Shown piece after piece: positions 32,113-40,849 of a DNA stretch of 42,881 nucleotides. Where the stretch lies: positions 1-42,881 of the forward strand of contig WRPF01000022.1 of the NCBI GenBank assembly GCA_009773335.1. Reading direction: 5' to 3'. The notes beneath the pieces were generated by a model. The model searched no databases and had not been told where the DNA came from. It saw only the letters and a list, made by a program, of their open reading frames with translations. The translations under genes and the position numbers were made by a program. The DNA comes from Caulobacteraceae bacterium. Lineage in GTDB: Bacteria; Pseudomonadota; Alphaproteobacteria; Caulobacterales; Aquidulcibacteraceae. Numbering within the stretch: position 1 is the first letter of the stretch; the number at the start of each line of letters is the position of its first letter.

Positions 32113-34053
32113 ATGTCCAATCATCAGCTCATCCCTCTCAATCGACTTGTCGTCAGTCGCCTCAATGTTCGGCGCACAGACCGCAAAGCCGACATCGACG
32201 CCTTGGCAGCGTCGATCGCCGCGCATGGTCTCTTGCAAAATCTGACGGTGGCAGCCACCGCCACCGACAAATACGAAGTGGTCGCCGGCAGTCGTCGCCT
32301 CGCCGCTCTGAAGTCGCTCGCCAAGACAGGCGAAATCGCTCGCGATTTTGCGGTCCCGTGCCAGATCGTAGAATCCGACGGCGCAGGTGAAGTCTCGCTC
32401 GCAGAAAATGTGCAGCGCGTCGCGATGGACGCTATGGACGAAGTCGATGCGTTTTCGTCTCTGGCCGAAGCCGGTCAATCGGGCGCCGATATCGCCCGCC
32501 GCTTTGGCATCTCTGAACGACACGTCGAGCAACGGCTGGCGCTAGCGGCGCTCTCGCCAAAGATCAAGTCCGCTTACCGGCGCGGAGACCTAACATTGGA
32601 CGTAGCGCGAGCCTTCTGTCTGGTTGATGAGCACGCCAAACAGGACGCGGTTTTCAAGGCGCTGTCCAAGCCGATCACGCATGCTGGATCGGTACGCAAT
32701 CAGCTCATGCAGGGCAGGATGCGGCGGAACGACCGGGTCGCGACCTTCGTCGGGCTGGAAGCCTATGAGGCCGCTGGCGGCAAGATCACGCGCGACCTTT
32801 TCGACACCGACGATGTCTATGTCGATGATCCGGCGCTAATGAACAAGCTCGCTCATGACCGCCTGGACGCCGTGCGTGGCGACGCGCTGGCGCAAGGCTG
32901 GGCCTGGGTTGAGGTCAACATCCACCAGCACCGCTTTGAAAGCGCTTATGGCGCGCGCCTTCATCCCATTCGGCGCGCGATGACCGAGGAAGAGCAGGCT
33001 GAATCCAACCGCCTTGAGGCTGAAATCGAACAGCTTGAGCAAGAACTCGACGAAGCCGATGATGACGACGAGCGGTGGGCGACGCTCGATGCGCACAATG
33101 CCGAGCTTGAGGCCCTGCGCGCCAAAATCCAGGAATGGGATGCGGACATGATGCGTCACGCTGGCGTCATCCTCTCGATTGGTCACAACGGCGCGCCAAA
33201 CTTCGCCTATGGCGTCGTTCGCAAGGCCGACCAAAAGAAGATTAACGACATCCAGCGGCGACGCGAGCGGGAGGCCACTCGCGGTGATGCTGGCACGGAC
33301 GGAGACGATAGCGCCGATACGGACGAAACCGTAGGCGCGTGTGTGGAACAGGCTGACGGACCGCGTTTGCCGAAAGCGCTCGTGCTGTCGCTGACGTTGG
33401 CGAGAACGCAGGCCATTCGCAAGCACGTTGGCGAGAGCCCCCGGCTCGGTCTAGCCTTGACTGTCTTCGCGCTCGCCCGATCCAGCATTGCGCATCAGCC
33501 GCCGCGCGGCATTGGGATTCGCTCAGCCACGGCCGGCATATCCGATCATCAAGGGTTGGATGACGCACGCAGTTCACTGGCGGGGAGTGTGCCGACTACC
33601 GAGACTGACCTGCTCACCTGGTGCATGGGCCAATCCACCGAGGATTTGCAGACGGCGCTGGCGCTGCTCATTTCAGACTGCATCGACCTGACGCACGCGG
33701 GCGTTACCGGGGAGGAGCGCCACCTCCAAGCCGTCAGCGACGCCATCGCGACAGAGATCAGCCTGGACATGACTCAATTCTGGAGTCCTGACCTGACTTT
33801 CTGGAGTCAGTTGCCGAAGGCGATGCTGCTCGATGTGCTCGCGAAGTCTCCCCACGTGATGGGCATGCGCCCGCGCGAGCACGCAGCTTTCTTTAAAGCC
33901 CACGCAAAGCTGAAGAAGGATGATCTGGCGCGTGCGACGGAAAAGGCGCTCGACGGCGCCGGCTGGCTGCCAGCCCCGCTCGCCACTCCCGATCGCGAAG
34001 AGCGGTATGAACTGACGGACGCAGGTGTGGCGGCTCTCGAAACTGCCGCATAG
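32113..34053 (+). CDS. ParB/RepB-family DNA-binding protein
   Basis: 646 aa from the ATG at 32113 (MSNHQLIPLNRLVVSRLNVRRTDRKADIDALAASI). The ParB N-terminal domain contains EVVAGSRRLAALKSL and SLAENVQRVAMDAMDEVDAF (box II-like), then an HTH (SGADIARRFGISERHVEQRLALAALSP). Residues about 310-370 are a Glu-rich coiled coil. The protein is far longer than chromosomal ParB and has no ParA partner here, as in many integrative elements where such proteins sit beside ssb and ardC. It could partition, silence or protect the element; the exact role is unknown. Confidence 0.88.
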   Translation: MSNHQLIPLNRLVVSRLNVRRTDRKADIDALAASIAAHGLLQNLTVAATATDKYEVVAGSRRLAALKSLAKTGEIARDFAVPCQIVESDGAGEVSLAENVQRVAMDAMDEVDAFSSLAEAGQSGADIARRFGISERHVEQRLALAALSPKIKSAYRRGDLTLDVARAFCLVDEHAKQDAVFKALSKPITHAGSVRNQLMQGRMRRNDRVATFVGLEAYEAAGGKITRDLFDTDDVYVDDPALMNKLAHDRLDAVRGDALAQGWAWVEVNIHQHRFESAYGARLHPIRRAMTEEEQAESNRLEAEIEQLEQELDEADDDDERWATLDAHNAELEALRAKIQEWDADMMRHAGVILSIGHNGAPNFAYGVVRKADQKKINDIQRRREREATRGDAGTDGDDSADTDETVGACVEQADGPRLPKALVLSLTLARTQAIRKHVGESPRLGLALTVFALARSSIAHQPPRGIGIRSATAGISDHQGLDDARSSLAGSVPTTETDLLTWCMGQSTEDLQTALALLISDCIDLTHAGVTGEERHLQAVSDAIATEISLDMTQFWSPDLTFWSQLPKAMLLDVLAKSPHVMGMRPREHAAFFKAHAKLKKDDLARATEKALDGAGWLPAPLATPDREERYELTDAGVAALETAA

Positions 34054-34337
34054 ATCGGAGCGCGGCCTCGCCTCCAGCGGGCCCGCGCGTTCGTCTGCAC
34101 AGCTTCGATGTGGGGCTTGCGTGCGCGGCCCATTCGGCGCGCGCCAGCCATTCTCGCTCTTTCCCCATCGCAGCTTCACATCCCAGACGCTGCCTGAACA
34201 ACGGTTGCCGCATCCCCTGAATCTCCGCGCCCATCGCCGACGATGCCACCGCGCAGTATCTGACCTCTCTCCTCCACGCCGAACATTCCGCTCAGGGCGC
34301 GCTCTCGTTTCGCCGCCCATGCCCTACGTCCGTCGCA

Positions 34338-34401
34338 CGCTGACGCAAGAGGCCGAGTGCTCGGCTTCGCCTGCGCGCCGCACCAACCTCTTGCGTCAGC
34401 G
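34338..34401. promoter_or_regulatory. 15-bp inverted repeat in the leader of ssb
   Basis: CGCTGACGCAAGAGG (34338-34352) pairs perfectly with CCTCTTGCGTCAGCG (34387-34401), and the loop holds a second dyad (GCCGAG-TG-CTCGGC). The 436-bp gap between the ParB-like gene and ssb holds no other gene I can support. Nearer the start, CGTCGC-GAGC-GCGACC (about 34437) resembles the second dyad of the ParB-gene leader. Confidence 0.6.
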
Positions 34402-34489
34402 CCGCATGCGCTTGCTGTCCGTCCGTTGTTCGAGGGCGTCGCGAGCGCGACCCCGGCGGAACTGGTTCGCCGGGAACGGAGTGAAGATC

Positions 34490-34852
34490 ATGGATCGTGC
34501 GCAATTTGAAATCGTCGGCAACGTCGGCAAGATCGAGATCAAGGAGATCAAGAACGGCAAGCTCGCCATCCTCTCAGTCGCCACCTCGGAACGCTGGAAG
34601 CGCGATGACGGCGAATGGGCGGAGAAGACCTACTGGCACCGCGTCGCAGTGTTCCCCGCCGCCAAGGTCGCCCGCATCGAAACCCAGGTGCAGAAAGGTT
34701 CGCGCATCCGGCTCGTCGGTCAAATCCGGCCGGGCTCCTACGAGGACAATGCCGGCCGCACGAAATACGTCGTTGAGTTTGTCGTCGGGCCGTTCGGGGA
34801 TCTGGAGGTGCTGGCGCGCGGGAAGGCCAAGGAGGCCGCCCTGGAAAGCTAG
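34490..34852 (+). CDS. ssb: Single-stranded DNA-binding protein, short mobile-element type
   Basis: 120 aa from the ATG at 34490 (MDRAQFEIVGNVGKIEIKEIKNGKLAILSVATSERWK), preceded by GGAG at a normal distance. The OB-fold pattern (TYWHRVAVF, GSRIRLVGQIRPGSYEDNAGRTKYVVEFVV) is that of bacterial SSB. The usual acidic C-terminal tip that recruits repair proteins is absent, so it may coat the incoming strand without recruiting host repair factors. It lies in the stretch carrying parB-like and ardC genes. Confidence 0.9.
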   Translation: MDRAQFEIVGNVGKIEIKEIKNGKLAILSVATSERWKRDDGEWAEKTYWHRVAVFPAAKVARIETQVQKGSRIRLVGQIRPGSYEDNAGRTKYVVEFVVGPFGDLEVLARGKAKEAALES

Positions 34853-34857
34853 CCTTG

Positions 34858-34888
34858 AGGCCAGGCGAGTTAACCACTCGCCTGGCCT
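34858..34888. terminator. Terminator hairpin between ssb and the Argonaute gene
   Basis: A perfect 13-bp stem, AGGCCAGGCGAGT - TAACC - ACTCGCCTGGCCT, starts six bases past the ssb stop and is followed by TCTCC. The next gene (short Argonaute, ending at 34921) comes from the other strand, so the hairpin probably ends transcription from both sides. The T-tract is weak. Confidence 0.75.
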
Positions 34889-34920
34889 TCTCCATGCTGG
34901 TTGTCGCTCGCAGCGCCCCG

Positions 34921-36477
34921 CTAGATATAGAATTTGAACGGCTGGCGTTCAGCGTCCTTCGCGCTTCCCATGATGAGAATGTCCCCGACCTTGTCGGCGA
35001 ACTGAATCGTGACTGGACGGCCGTCATTGTAGTTGCAGGAGTTGTAGTTGATCTTTGTCAGCGCCAAAATGTCTTCGAGTACGGTCTGCATTTTTGGCAG
35101 TTCACGGCTGCCGTTGAGTATCGTCACGTGCAGAGGGTTCGGCGTTTCCGGGCCGATATAGGTGCCGATGCGTGGCGCAAATCCGGACGACCACAAATAC
35201 GCATTTCGATCGTCGATCATCAGCGCCGTGCCACGCAGGCAAGGATAGTCACCGTCACGAAAGAGTTTCACATCGCCTGTTGTGGACTTGATCCGCACAG
35301 CGACAACATTTGTTTCAGCCGGCGCTGCAGCACAGAAGGCGTCCCATTCTTCCCTGCTAAATTTAGTCCTGCCGTGGATGAATAATTCCGCCGGATAGTG
35401 GCCGTGCTTCTCCTTGTAGGTGGCGAGGACCATAGACAGCAGGTTCTTTGCGGCGAGCGCCGATAGGTGGAATTCCCGACGTTCCGTTTGCCAAGGGCCG
35501 TTGGCGCCGCGAAACACAAGGCCGTCGCCTTCACTCAGAAACATTTGAGCGGCGCAGCAGGCGTGATGTTGTTTGTGATCAGGAAGCACCTTGAACACGA
35601 GGCCGACGTAGCAGACGCCCGGACGCATCTCCGCGATTTTCCACGGCGGGTCCGCCTGCGTCTTATAGAAAAGGCCCGTGGCGAAGTTCCATGCCATTGT
35701 CGCCAGGTCTTGAGTGCGCCGCGTCGGATACCCGGCCTTGTTGAGGAACTTCTCCGGCGCCAACGTGGTCTCGCGGACCATTTGCGACGTGTAGTTCAGG
35801 CCGAGCAGCTTGGCCTTCACCTGCCTATGAAAGTCCGGGATGTCATCGAAGATCGCTTCACCGCGTGTGTCGATTACGTCTGCAAGAAGCGGCGCATCGA
35901 AGCGTTGCGCCTGCTTCCTTCCAAAGCTGCCTTTTTCAAGCGGAAGGCCGCGCCGCATCGACTGGCGCCTGCATCGATCGAAAACGAATTCTGGCAGCAC
36001 AAAGAGCCATACATCAATGACCCCTTCTTCGTTGCTGGCGTGATGGCGCACCTTGTCGATGTAAACATCGACAGCCGCGCTCACCGCCTCATGGTGATTG
36101 ACAAGGCGGGTCGCGGTATCAAGCACTGAGGCTTCTAAGGCATATTCGCTGAAGCTGGAGGGATCGAGCACCAGTCCAAACGCCTCTCGCAAGCCGGGGA
36201 AAGCGGACAAGTGCAAGCGCTCTTCTTTGTCGCGCGGCCTGCGTGGCGGAATGGGAATGGGCCGCATGATGAGCGCCGCCCAATCTCGAAACATCGCGAG
36301 CCCTTCGCTTGTCCCGATAACGCCAACCCGCAGAGGCGTCGGCGACGCCGGCGCGATCCGTGGACCATAGAGATGCAGGCCGTCCTTCGGGTGATCCGTC
36401 TTTTGACGGAAGCCAAATTCCAAGAGCGGCTCATCGACGTGCGTCGCGAAGATTTTGGGTTCAGGAAACTCCATCAC
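34921..36477 (-). CDS. Short prokaryotic Argonaute (MID-PIWI), SPARTA type
   Basis: 518 aa, the size of the Argonaute subunit of SPARTA systems. No N or PAZ domains. The MID part (about 205-330) shows KAKLLGLNYTSQMVRETTL and MAWNFATGLFYKTQADPPWKI, both typical of short pAgos. The PIWI part (about 330-518) begins PGVCYVGLVFK, where catalytic PIWI proteins have G-x-D, so the first active-site Asp is missing and slicing is not expected. It should bind guide RNA and target DNA and signal to the TIR-APAZ partner. The ATG at 36477 overlaps the stop of that gene (ATGA). Convergent with ssb. Confidence 0.93.
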   Translation of the reverse strand: MMEFPEPKIFATHVDEPLLEFGFRQKTDHPKDGLHLYGPRIAPASPTPLRVGVIGTSEGLAMFRDWAALIMRPIPIPPRRPRDKEERLHLSAFPGLREAFGLVLDPSSFSEYALEASVLDTATRLVNHHEAVSAAVDVYIDKVRHHASNEEGVIDVWLFVLPEFVFDRCRRQSMRRGLPLEKGSFGRKQAQRFDAPLLADVIDTRGEAIFDDIPDFHRQVKAKLLGLNYTSQMVRETTLAPEKFLNKAGYPTRRTQDLATMAWNFATGLFYKTQADPPWKIAEMRPGVCYVGLVFKVLPDHKQHHACCAAQMFLSEGDGLVFRGANGPWQTERREFHLSALAAKNLLSMVLATYKEKHGHYPAELFIHGRTKFSREEWDAFCAAAPAETNVVAVRIKSTTGDVKLFRDGDYPCLRGTALMIDDRNAYLWSSGFAPRIGTYIGPETPNPLHVTILNGSRELPKMQTVLEDILALTKINYNSCNYNDGRPVTIQFADKVGDILIMGSAKDAERQPFKFYI

Positions 36478-37892
36478 TCTTCCTCTTCGTCGCTGTAGCC
36501 GGGCGGCAGAGTGGATTCGTCGGCCTCCTCGGTCTCGGCGTCGAGTTCAGATGGCAAACGCGTTGAAACGGGGCTTGTCGCCGTCACCGGCATGGAATCG
36601 ATCTTGAGCACCGCGTTTGCGCCGAGCGGAAGTTTGATGTCTGCCTGGTCTTGCGAGAGCAGCTCAAGGAACGCCATGTAGCGCCCCAGCCATGTCGGGT
36701 TGCGCCACGGCGAGCACACGCTGCGACGCAAACGATGTTGAACCTTTACATCGGCGATTGTCGCGCCGCGGGCTTTCTCTCCGGCCACATCGGAAAAGAG
36801 GACGCGACTCTTCAATCGCAAGTGCGGAAAGGGATAGAGGTTCGGGATTGCGCTCACGCCAAATTCCCAGACCCGGTTCTTGGCGATATTGCGCAGCATC
36901 GAGGATCGCCGATCGCCTTGCTTGCCCCAAGCAATCCGCTCCCCAATCTTGGCGAGAGGGTCGGAGACGTGAAAGCTCGGGCCGCTGGCATACTCGTACC
37001 GCAAAAGTCCACGGCTCTTGCAGTAAAGCTCCCAAGCGCGACGGATGAGGTTGGTGACGATATTTTTCGCAGTGCGATCATCAATCGAAAGATCGGCACA
37101 CCCAGATTCCAGAAAAGTCTCAAGCGAAATGGAGTTCGCGACCTCGAAACGTCCAGTTCCAATGAAATGATTGGTCAACTCCGCTGCGTCGCAAAAACCA
37201 AGAAATCCGCGATTGTGCTGGACAAGCGGAAAACCGAATGTCGATGCCTCCTGCGCCATAACCTGGTGACTGATGGCGCCCGCCGGGGTCAGGAAGTACA
37301 GCGTGTCCGGCGCATAGGTGATCCGCAGCCAATTCGATGTGAGCGGCTCAGGCGCGTTCTCCAGTGCGACCTGGCGGCGCTTCTGATAGCGCTCCCACTC
37401 CTGGCTGATTTCGTGTTCTGGATTACCCTTCGGAACCGATTGCTTCTTGAGACTGTCCAGAAGCTGCGACAATCCCTCTGCCCAGCCGTCGGCGAAGTCG
37501 ATGTACTGCAGCCCGCCAATGCCAAAGACTTTCTCGAATTCTTCAAGGCGTAGCGGGATGATAAAGTTCGGGTCCGGAATGCGCTTGCCGACATCGTTCG
37601 CAATGCTGATTTCTTCATCGACACCATCGCGCTTCAGCGACGTGTCGCTGCAACACAGCAGCATCTTGACCGCCTGATGTTGCAGCGTGTCTGTCAGCTT
37701 GCGCCGCCAGCGGTCACCCGCGTCGAGGCTCAGAATGTCGGCGAACACGCGGTATCCCGCCGCTTCCAATCGCGGCGCGAGCCACAATGCAAAGGCGTCG
37801 TCACCCGGCGTGGCTTTGCTAATGAAAACCACGTCGCGGAGCTTGCTCTCGTCTGAAATTGGCGCCGCGCCTTCTGGCGCTGTGATCGTCAT
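36474..37892 (-). CDS. TIR-APAZ effector of a SPARTA system
   Basis: 472 aa. Residues about 18-150 form a TIR domain: DVVFISKATPGDDAFALWLAPRLEAAGYRVF, then AGDRWRRKLTDTLQHQAVKMLLCCS (middle strand and helix), then the SLKRDGVDEEISIAND helix in which E93 or E94 takes the place of the TIR catalytic Glu. The remaining 320 residues are the APAZ region, which stands in for the missing N/L/PAZ parts of Argonaute. In SPARTA, target recognition makes the complex oligomerise and the TIR domain degrade NAD(P)+, killing or arresting the cell that carries an invading plasmid or phage. The acidic tail (PPGYSDEEEE) is distinctive. Confidence 0.93.
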   Translation of the reverse strand: MTITAPEGAAPISDESKLRDVVFISKATPGDDAFALWLAPRLEAAGYRVFADILSLDAGDRWRRKLTDTLQHQAVKMLLCCSDTSLKRDGVDEEISIANDVGKRIPDPNFIIPLRLEEFEKVFGIGGLQYIDFADGWAEGLSQLLDSLKKQSVPKGNPEHEISQEWERYQKRRQVALENAPEPLTSNWLRITYAPDTLYFLTPAGAISHQVMAQEASTFGFPLVQHNRGFLGFCDAAELTNHFIGTGRFEVANSISLETFLESGCADLSIDDRTAKNIVTNLIRRAWELYCKSRGLLRYEYASGPSFHVSDPLAKIGERIAWGKQGDRRSSMLRNIAKNRVWEFGVSAIPNLYPFPHLRLKSRVLFSDVAGEKARGATIADVKVQHRLRRSVCSPWRNPTWLGRYMAFLELLSQDQADIKLPLGANAVLKIDSMPVTATSPVSTRLPSELDAETEEADESTLPPGYSDEEEE

Positions 37893-38035
37893 TAATCTCT
37901 GTCCGCTGGCCTAATCGTCGAACGTGATAGCGACATCACGTCGCCTTCTCGAACCAAAGCTACTCAGCGTAGCCGATTCGCGGGTTACTCACAGGCAGTG
38001 GGTTCAACGTAGGCACAGCACTCACAACTAGACCC

Positions 38036-38257
38036 GCAGCCGAAACGATCGCGCGACGACGGCTGCCTCGCCCAATGACCAACCCCCGCCGTCGATCGGA
38101 GCCCGCAGGGCGCGAACGCGGCCCGCAACGGCTCGCTGGCCGTCCTTCACTCCGTTACGGCCTTCGGTGCAGGCCGCGCCCGCGCCCCGCTTGAGAGGGC
38201 TCCGCCGTCGGGGCTCGATCATCGGGATCGAACTCCGCACGCGCAGGAGTTCATGCC
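38036..38257. promoter_or_regulatory. Hairpin-rich leader of ardC with an occluded ribosome site
   Basis: The 365-bp gap between the TIR-APAZ start and ardC has no gene I can support. It carries GCAGCCG (38036-38042) pairing with CGGCTGC (38060-38066), TCGATC-ATCGG-GATCGA (38215-38231), and GAACTCC (38230-38236) pairing with GGAGTTC (38246-38252). The last stem buries the GGAG ribosome site eight bases before the ATG at 38258. Overlapping stems could form a switch. Confidence 0.5.
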
Positions 38258-39196
38258 ATGTCGCTTGCAGTTTCTTCGTCCGTGCCATCCGTCGCAACGT
38301 CCGCTTCCGACACGCGCCTCTCGCCGGCACAGCGCGTCACGGCGCAGATCAAGGCCGCACTCGAACGCGGCGTGCGTCCCTGGATCAAGCCTTGGGACGA
38401 CAGCACCGCTGGATTTGTTCTGCCGCGCCGCTCCAACGGTTTGCCCTATAGGGGTGTGAACGTCGTAGCGCTTTGGGCGGCGTCCGTGGAGCACGGTTTC
38501 CGCTCGCCGTTCTGGTTCACCTTCAAGCAGGCGCTCGCAATGGAAGCCGGCGTGCGCAAGGGCGAGCGCGGCTCGTTCGTGGTTTTCTACACTGAGAAGA
38601 AGGACGCTTCGGAAGAGACCAATGCCGAGGACGCCGGCGAGACAGCGGTGCGCCGCATTCTGCGTGGCTATTCGGTGTTTTCCGCCGACCAGATCGATGG
38701 CCTGCCCGCGCACTTCTATGCGCCCCCTGAACCCGTACCGCTCGATGGCCGTGAAGCCGGTCTTCTCGGTCAATTGGAGCGCGTGCCGGCGCTGGTACGC
38801 CACGGCGGATCGCGCGCCTTCTACGATCCTCATGCCGATAGCATCTGCCTGCCGGAGCGGAGCGCCTTCCGCGATCTCGGTTCCTATCTCGCGACCCGCG
38901 CCCACGAACTCGGGCACTGGACCCGCGCGCCGTCCCGGCTCGACCGGGACTTTGGCCAGAAGCGCTTCGGCGATGCAGGCTATGCGCTCGAAGAATTGGT
39001 CGCTGAACTTTGCGCCGCCATCGTCGGCGCGACCCTCGGGTTCCCGGGCGAGCATGTTGAAGACCATGCCGCCTATATCGCCTCCTGGCTCAAGGTGCTG
39101 CAGCAATCGCCGTCTGCGTTCCTGAGTGCCGCCGGCAAGGCGCAGGCTGCGGCCGACTATCTGCTCGGCTATATGGGCGAGACCACGTCCACTTGA
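38258..39196 (+). CDS. ardC: ArdC-type antirestriction protein
   Basis: 312 aa. The N-terminal ssDNA-binding domain (AQRVTAQIKAALERGVRPWIKPWDD, then RRSNGLPYRGVNVVALW, FWFTFKQALAMEAGVRKGERG) and the C-terminal metallopeptidase-like domain with H-E-L-G-H at residues 216-220 and a Glu-rich helix (ALEELVAELCAA) match ArdC. It protects entering single-stranded DNA from recipient restriction. I take the ATG at 38258 because GGAG lies eight bases upstream; an out-of-frame ATG at 38253 is too close. Confidence 0.92.
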   Translation: MSLAVSSSVPSVATSASDTRLSPAQRVTAQIKAALERGVRPWIKPWDDSTAGFVLPRRSNGLPYRGVNVVALWAASVEHGFRSPFWFTFKQALAMEAGVRKGERGSFVVFYTEKKDASEETNAEDAGETAVRRILRGYSVFSADQIDGLPAHFYAPPEPVPLDGREAGLLGQLERVPALVRHGGSRAFYDPHADSICLPERSAFRDLGSYLATRAHELGHWTRAPSRLDRDFGQKRFGDAGYALEELVAELCAAIVGATLGFPGEHVEDHAAYIASWLKVLQQSPSAFLSAAGKAQAAADYLLGYMGETTST

Positions 39197-39227
39197 TTGA
39201 CAACGAACCGCCCGGAACATCGCCCTC

Positions 39228-39824
39228 ATGACAACGACTGATCGGCAACTGCGCGCTGCGGTCCGCCTCGTCGCCTTTCTCAACCTCGCTTATTTCGGCG
39301 TTGAGTTCGCCGCAGCGCTTGCGATCGGGTCGGTCTCGCTGCTGGCCGACAGCATCGACTTTCTGGAGGACGCGGCGGTCAACCTTCTTATCTTTGCAGC
39401 CATCGGATGGAGCGCGACGCGCCGCGCGCGGGTCGGCATGGCCCTGGCGGCGCTGCTGCTCGCGCCCGCGATCGCCTTCCTTTGGACCCTGTGGCTGAAA
39501 CTGAGCGCGCCCATACCGCCGGCCCCGCTCGCGCTCACGGCGGTAGGAATTGGCGCACTGGCGGTCAATCTGACGTGCGCCTTCGTTCTGGCGCGTTTTC
39601 GCACGCATGGCGGCAGCCTCACCAAGGCCGCCTTCCTATCTGCCCGAAATGACGCTCTCGCCAACGTGGGCATCATTGTCGCGGGCCTGCTAACCATCCC
39701 CACGCGGTCTATTTGGCCGGACATCGTTGTCGGGTTGGCCATCGCCGTCATGAATCTCGACGCCGCGCGCGCCGTATGGGCCGCCGCTCGCGATGAGCAT
39801 CGGATCGCCCGCCCGGAAGCATGA
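39228..39824 (+). CDS. Short cation-diffusion-facilitator-like membrane protein
   Basis: 198 aa with about five or six transmembrane helices. SVSLLADSIDFLEDAAVNLL (residues about 35-54) and ARNDALANVGIIVAGLL correspond to the two metal-binding helices of CDF transporters (paired D/H-x-x-x-D positions: D41, D45 or D48, and N140-D141-x3-N145). It ends just after the last membrane helix, so the cytoplasmic dimerisation domain of full CDF proteins is missing. Metal efflux (Zn, Co, Fe or similar) is the family role, and the compact form is common in mobile elements. The stop overlaps the traF start. Confidence 0.75.
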   Translation: MTTTDRQLRAAVRLVAFLNLAYFGVEFAAALAIGSVSLLADSIDFLEDAAVNLLIFAAIGWSATRRARVGMALAALLLAPAIAFLWTLWLKLSAPIPPAPLALTAVGIGALAVNLTCAFVLARFRTHGGSLTKAAFLSARNDALANVGIIVAGLLTIPTRSIWPDIVVGLAIAVMNLDAARAVWAAARDEHRIARPEA

Positions 39825-40408
39825 AGCGTCTGAAGCTTGGTTTCCGGGTGCCGTTAGTCAGCAAGGCCGTTGTCCCTGCGTGGCCCAGCCGGTGCATGCT
39901 CGGCGACATGGCAAGTCCGGGACGAAAACTGGCGGTTTGGGCATGGCTGGCGGCTGGGTTGCTAGCCTGCTGCCTGCTGCTCGCGCGCTTCCCTGCCTGG
40001 GTCATCTACAACGGCTCGCCGAGCGTGCCGGTCGGCTTCTATATCCGCGACCAGCGCCCTCTCGGGCTCGGCGCCTATGTCACGCTGCGGGCGGAGGATG
40101 CAGCCCCGGCTTACGCTCAATTACGCGACTTCACCGACCGGACCGACCGCTTCATCAAACGGGTCGCGGCGACCGGCGGCGCGCGCATTTGCGCGGACGG
40201 AGATCGTGTAATCCTGCCTGGCGACGGCGTGGTGGAGCGCGTCTCTCGCGATACGGCGGGTCGCGAACTACCGACCTGGCAGGGGTGCCGGACATTGGGG
40301 GCCGACGAGGTCTTCCTCGTCGGCGACACGGCAGACTCCTTCGACAGCCGCTATTGGGGGCCGGTTCGCCGCGACGTGATTGAAGGCGTCTGGCGGCGGC
40401 TAAACTGA
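39821..40408 (+). CDS. traF: TraF, conjugative pilin signal peptidase (S26 family)
   Basis: 195 aa from the ATG overlapping the previous stop; the internal Met at residue 30 (MASPGRKLAVWAWLAAGLLACC) would give a more usual short tail before the membrane helix. Catalytic serine S68 is in S-V-P-V-G-F-Y and the general base K113 is in D-R-F-I-K-R-V. VFLVGDTADSFDSRYWGPV is the last S26 box. In RP4 TraF matures and cyclises the TrbC pilin, so this gene completes the Trb system although it lies 22 kb from trbC. Confidence 0.92.
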   Translation: MKRLKLGFRVPLVSKAVVPAWPSRCMLGDMASPGRKLAVWAWLAAGLLACCLLLARFPAWVIYNGSPSVPVGFYIRDQRPLGLGAYVTLRAEDAAPAYAQLRDFTDRTDRFIKRVAATGGARICADGDRVILPGDGVVERVSRDTAGRELPTWQGCRTLGADEVFLVGDTADSFDSRYWGPVRRDVIEGVWRRLN

Positions 40409-40465
40409 CGGCCGCGTTCTTGACTTGTTCCCGCCCCCGTGACGGGATGCCGGTCAGGTCGAACC

Positions 40466-40846
40466 ATGGTCGCGCTGCTGATCTTCTTTGTCGTGCTGGG
40501 CTGGTCCCTGCTCATCGCCGGCTTCCGCCGCGCGTTGCCGATCGCTGCGAGCGTGATTTCCGGCTGGATCGCATGGGAGCTGAGCGCGAACTGGATAGCG
40601 ACCGCAATGTGCGCCGTCGCAGCGATGAACGTGATCGCCGCGCTGAGCGATTGTATGGCGGCGCATCCGCATTGGCGTCCGGCATGGATCACCGCTGAAG
40701 TGATCGGTGCGGCCAGCTTCGGCGCGTTGAACGGGTTCATGTTGTTCGGGTCGAGCGGTGTTTCAGAAGCAGCGTTGGTCGTCGTGATGGCGGCGCTCGC
40801 TCTCATTGCAGCGGTGACAGCGTTTCGATTTCGCACGTTGAGCTGA
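40466..40846 (+). CDS. Small membrane protein, unknown
   Basis: About 126 aa from the ATG at 40466 (MVALLIFFVVLGWSLLIAGF); an in-frame ATG at 40439 adds nine residues. Four hydrophobic segments, no recognised family. It sits between traF and the candidate oriT, a position where entry-exclusion or mating-pair proteins sometimes occur, but nothing in the sequence shows that. Confidence 0.6.
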   Translation: MVALLIFFVVLGWSLLIAGFRRALPIAASVISGWIAWELSANWIATAMCAVAAMNVIAALSDCMAAHPHWRPAWITAEVIGAASFGALNGFMLFGSSGVSEAALVVVMAALALIAAVTAFRFRTLS

Positions 40847-40849
40847 GGC

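Noticed and set aside
32113-34053. ParB-like gene as evidence of a plasmid
   Set aside because: There is no parA partner, rep gene or iteron origin; an integrase at dusA plus host genes on the left argue for an integrated element.
34921-36477. Catalytic (slicing) Argonaute
   Set aside because: The first PIWI Asp position reads YVGLVFK and no DEDX set is apparent, as in other inactive short Argonautes.
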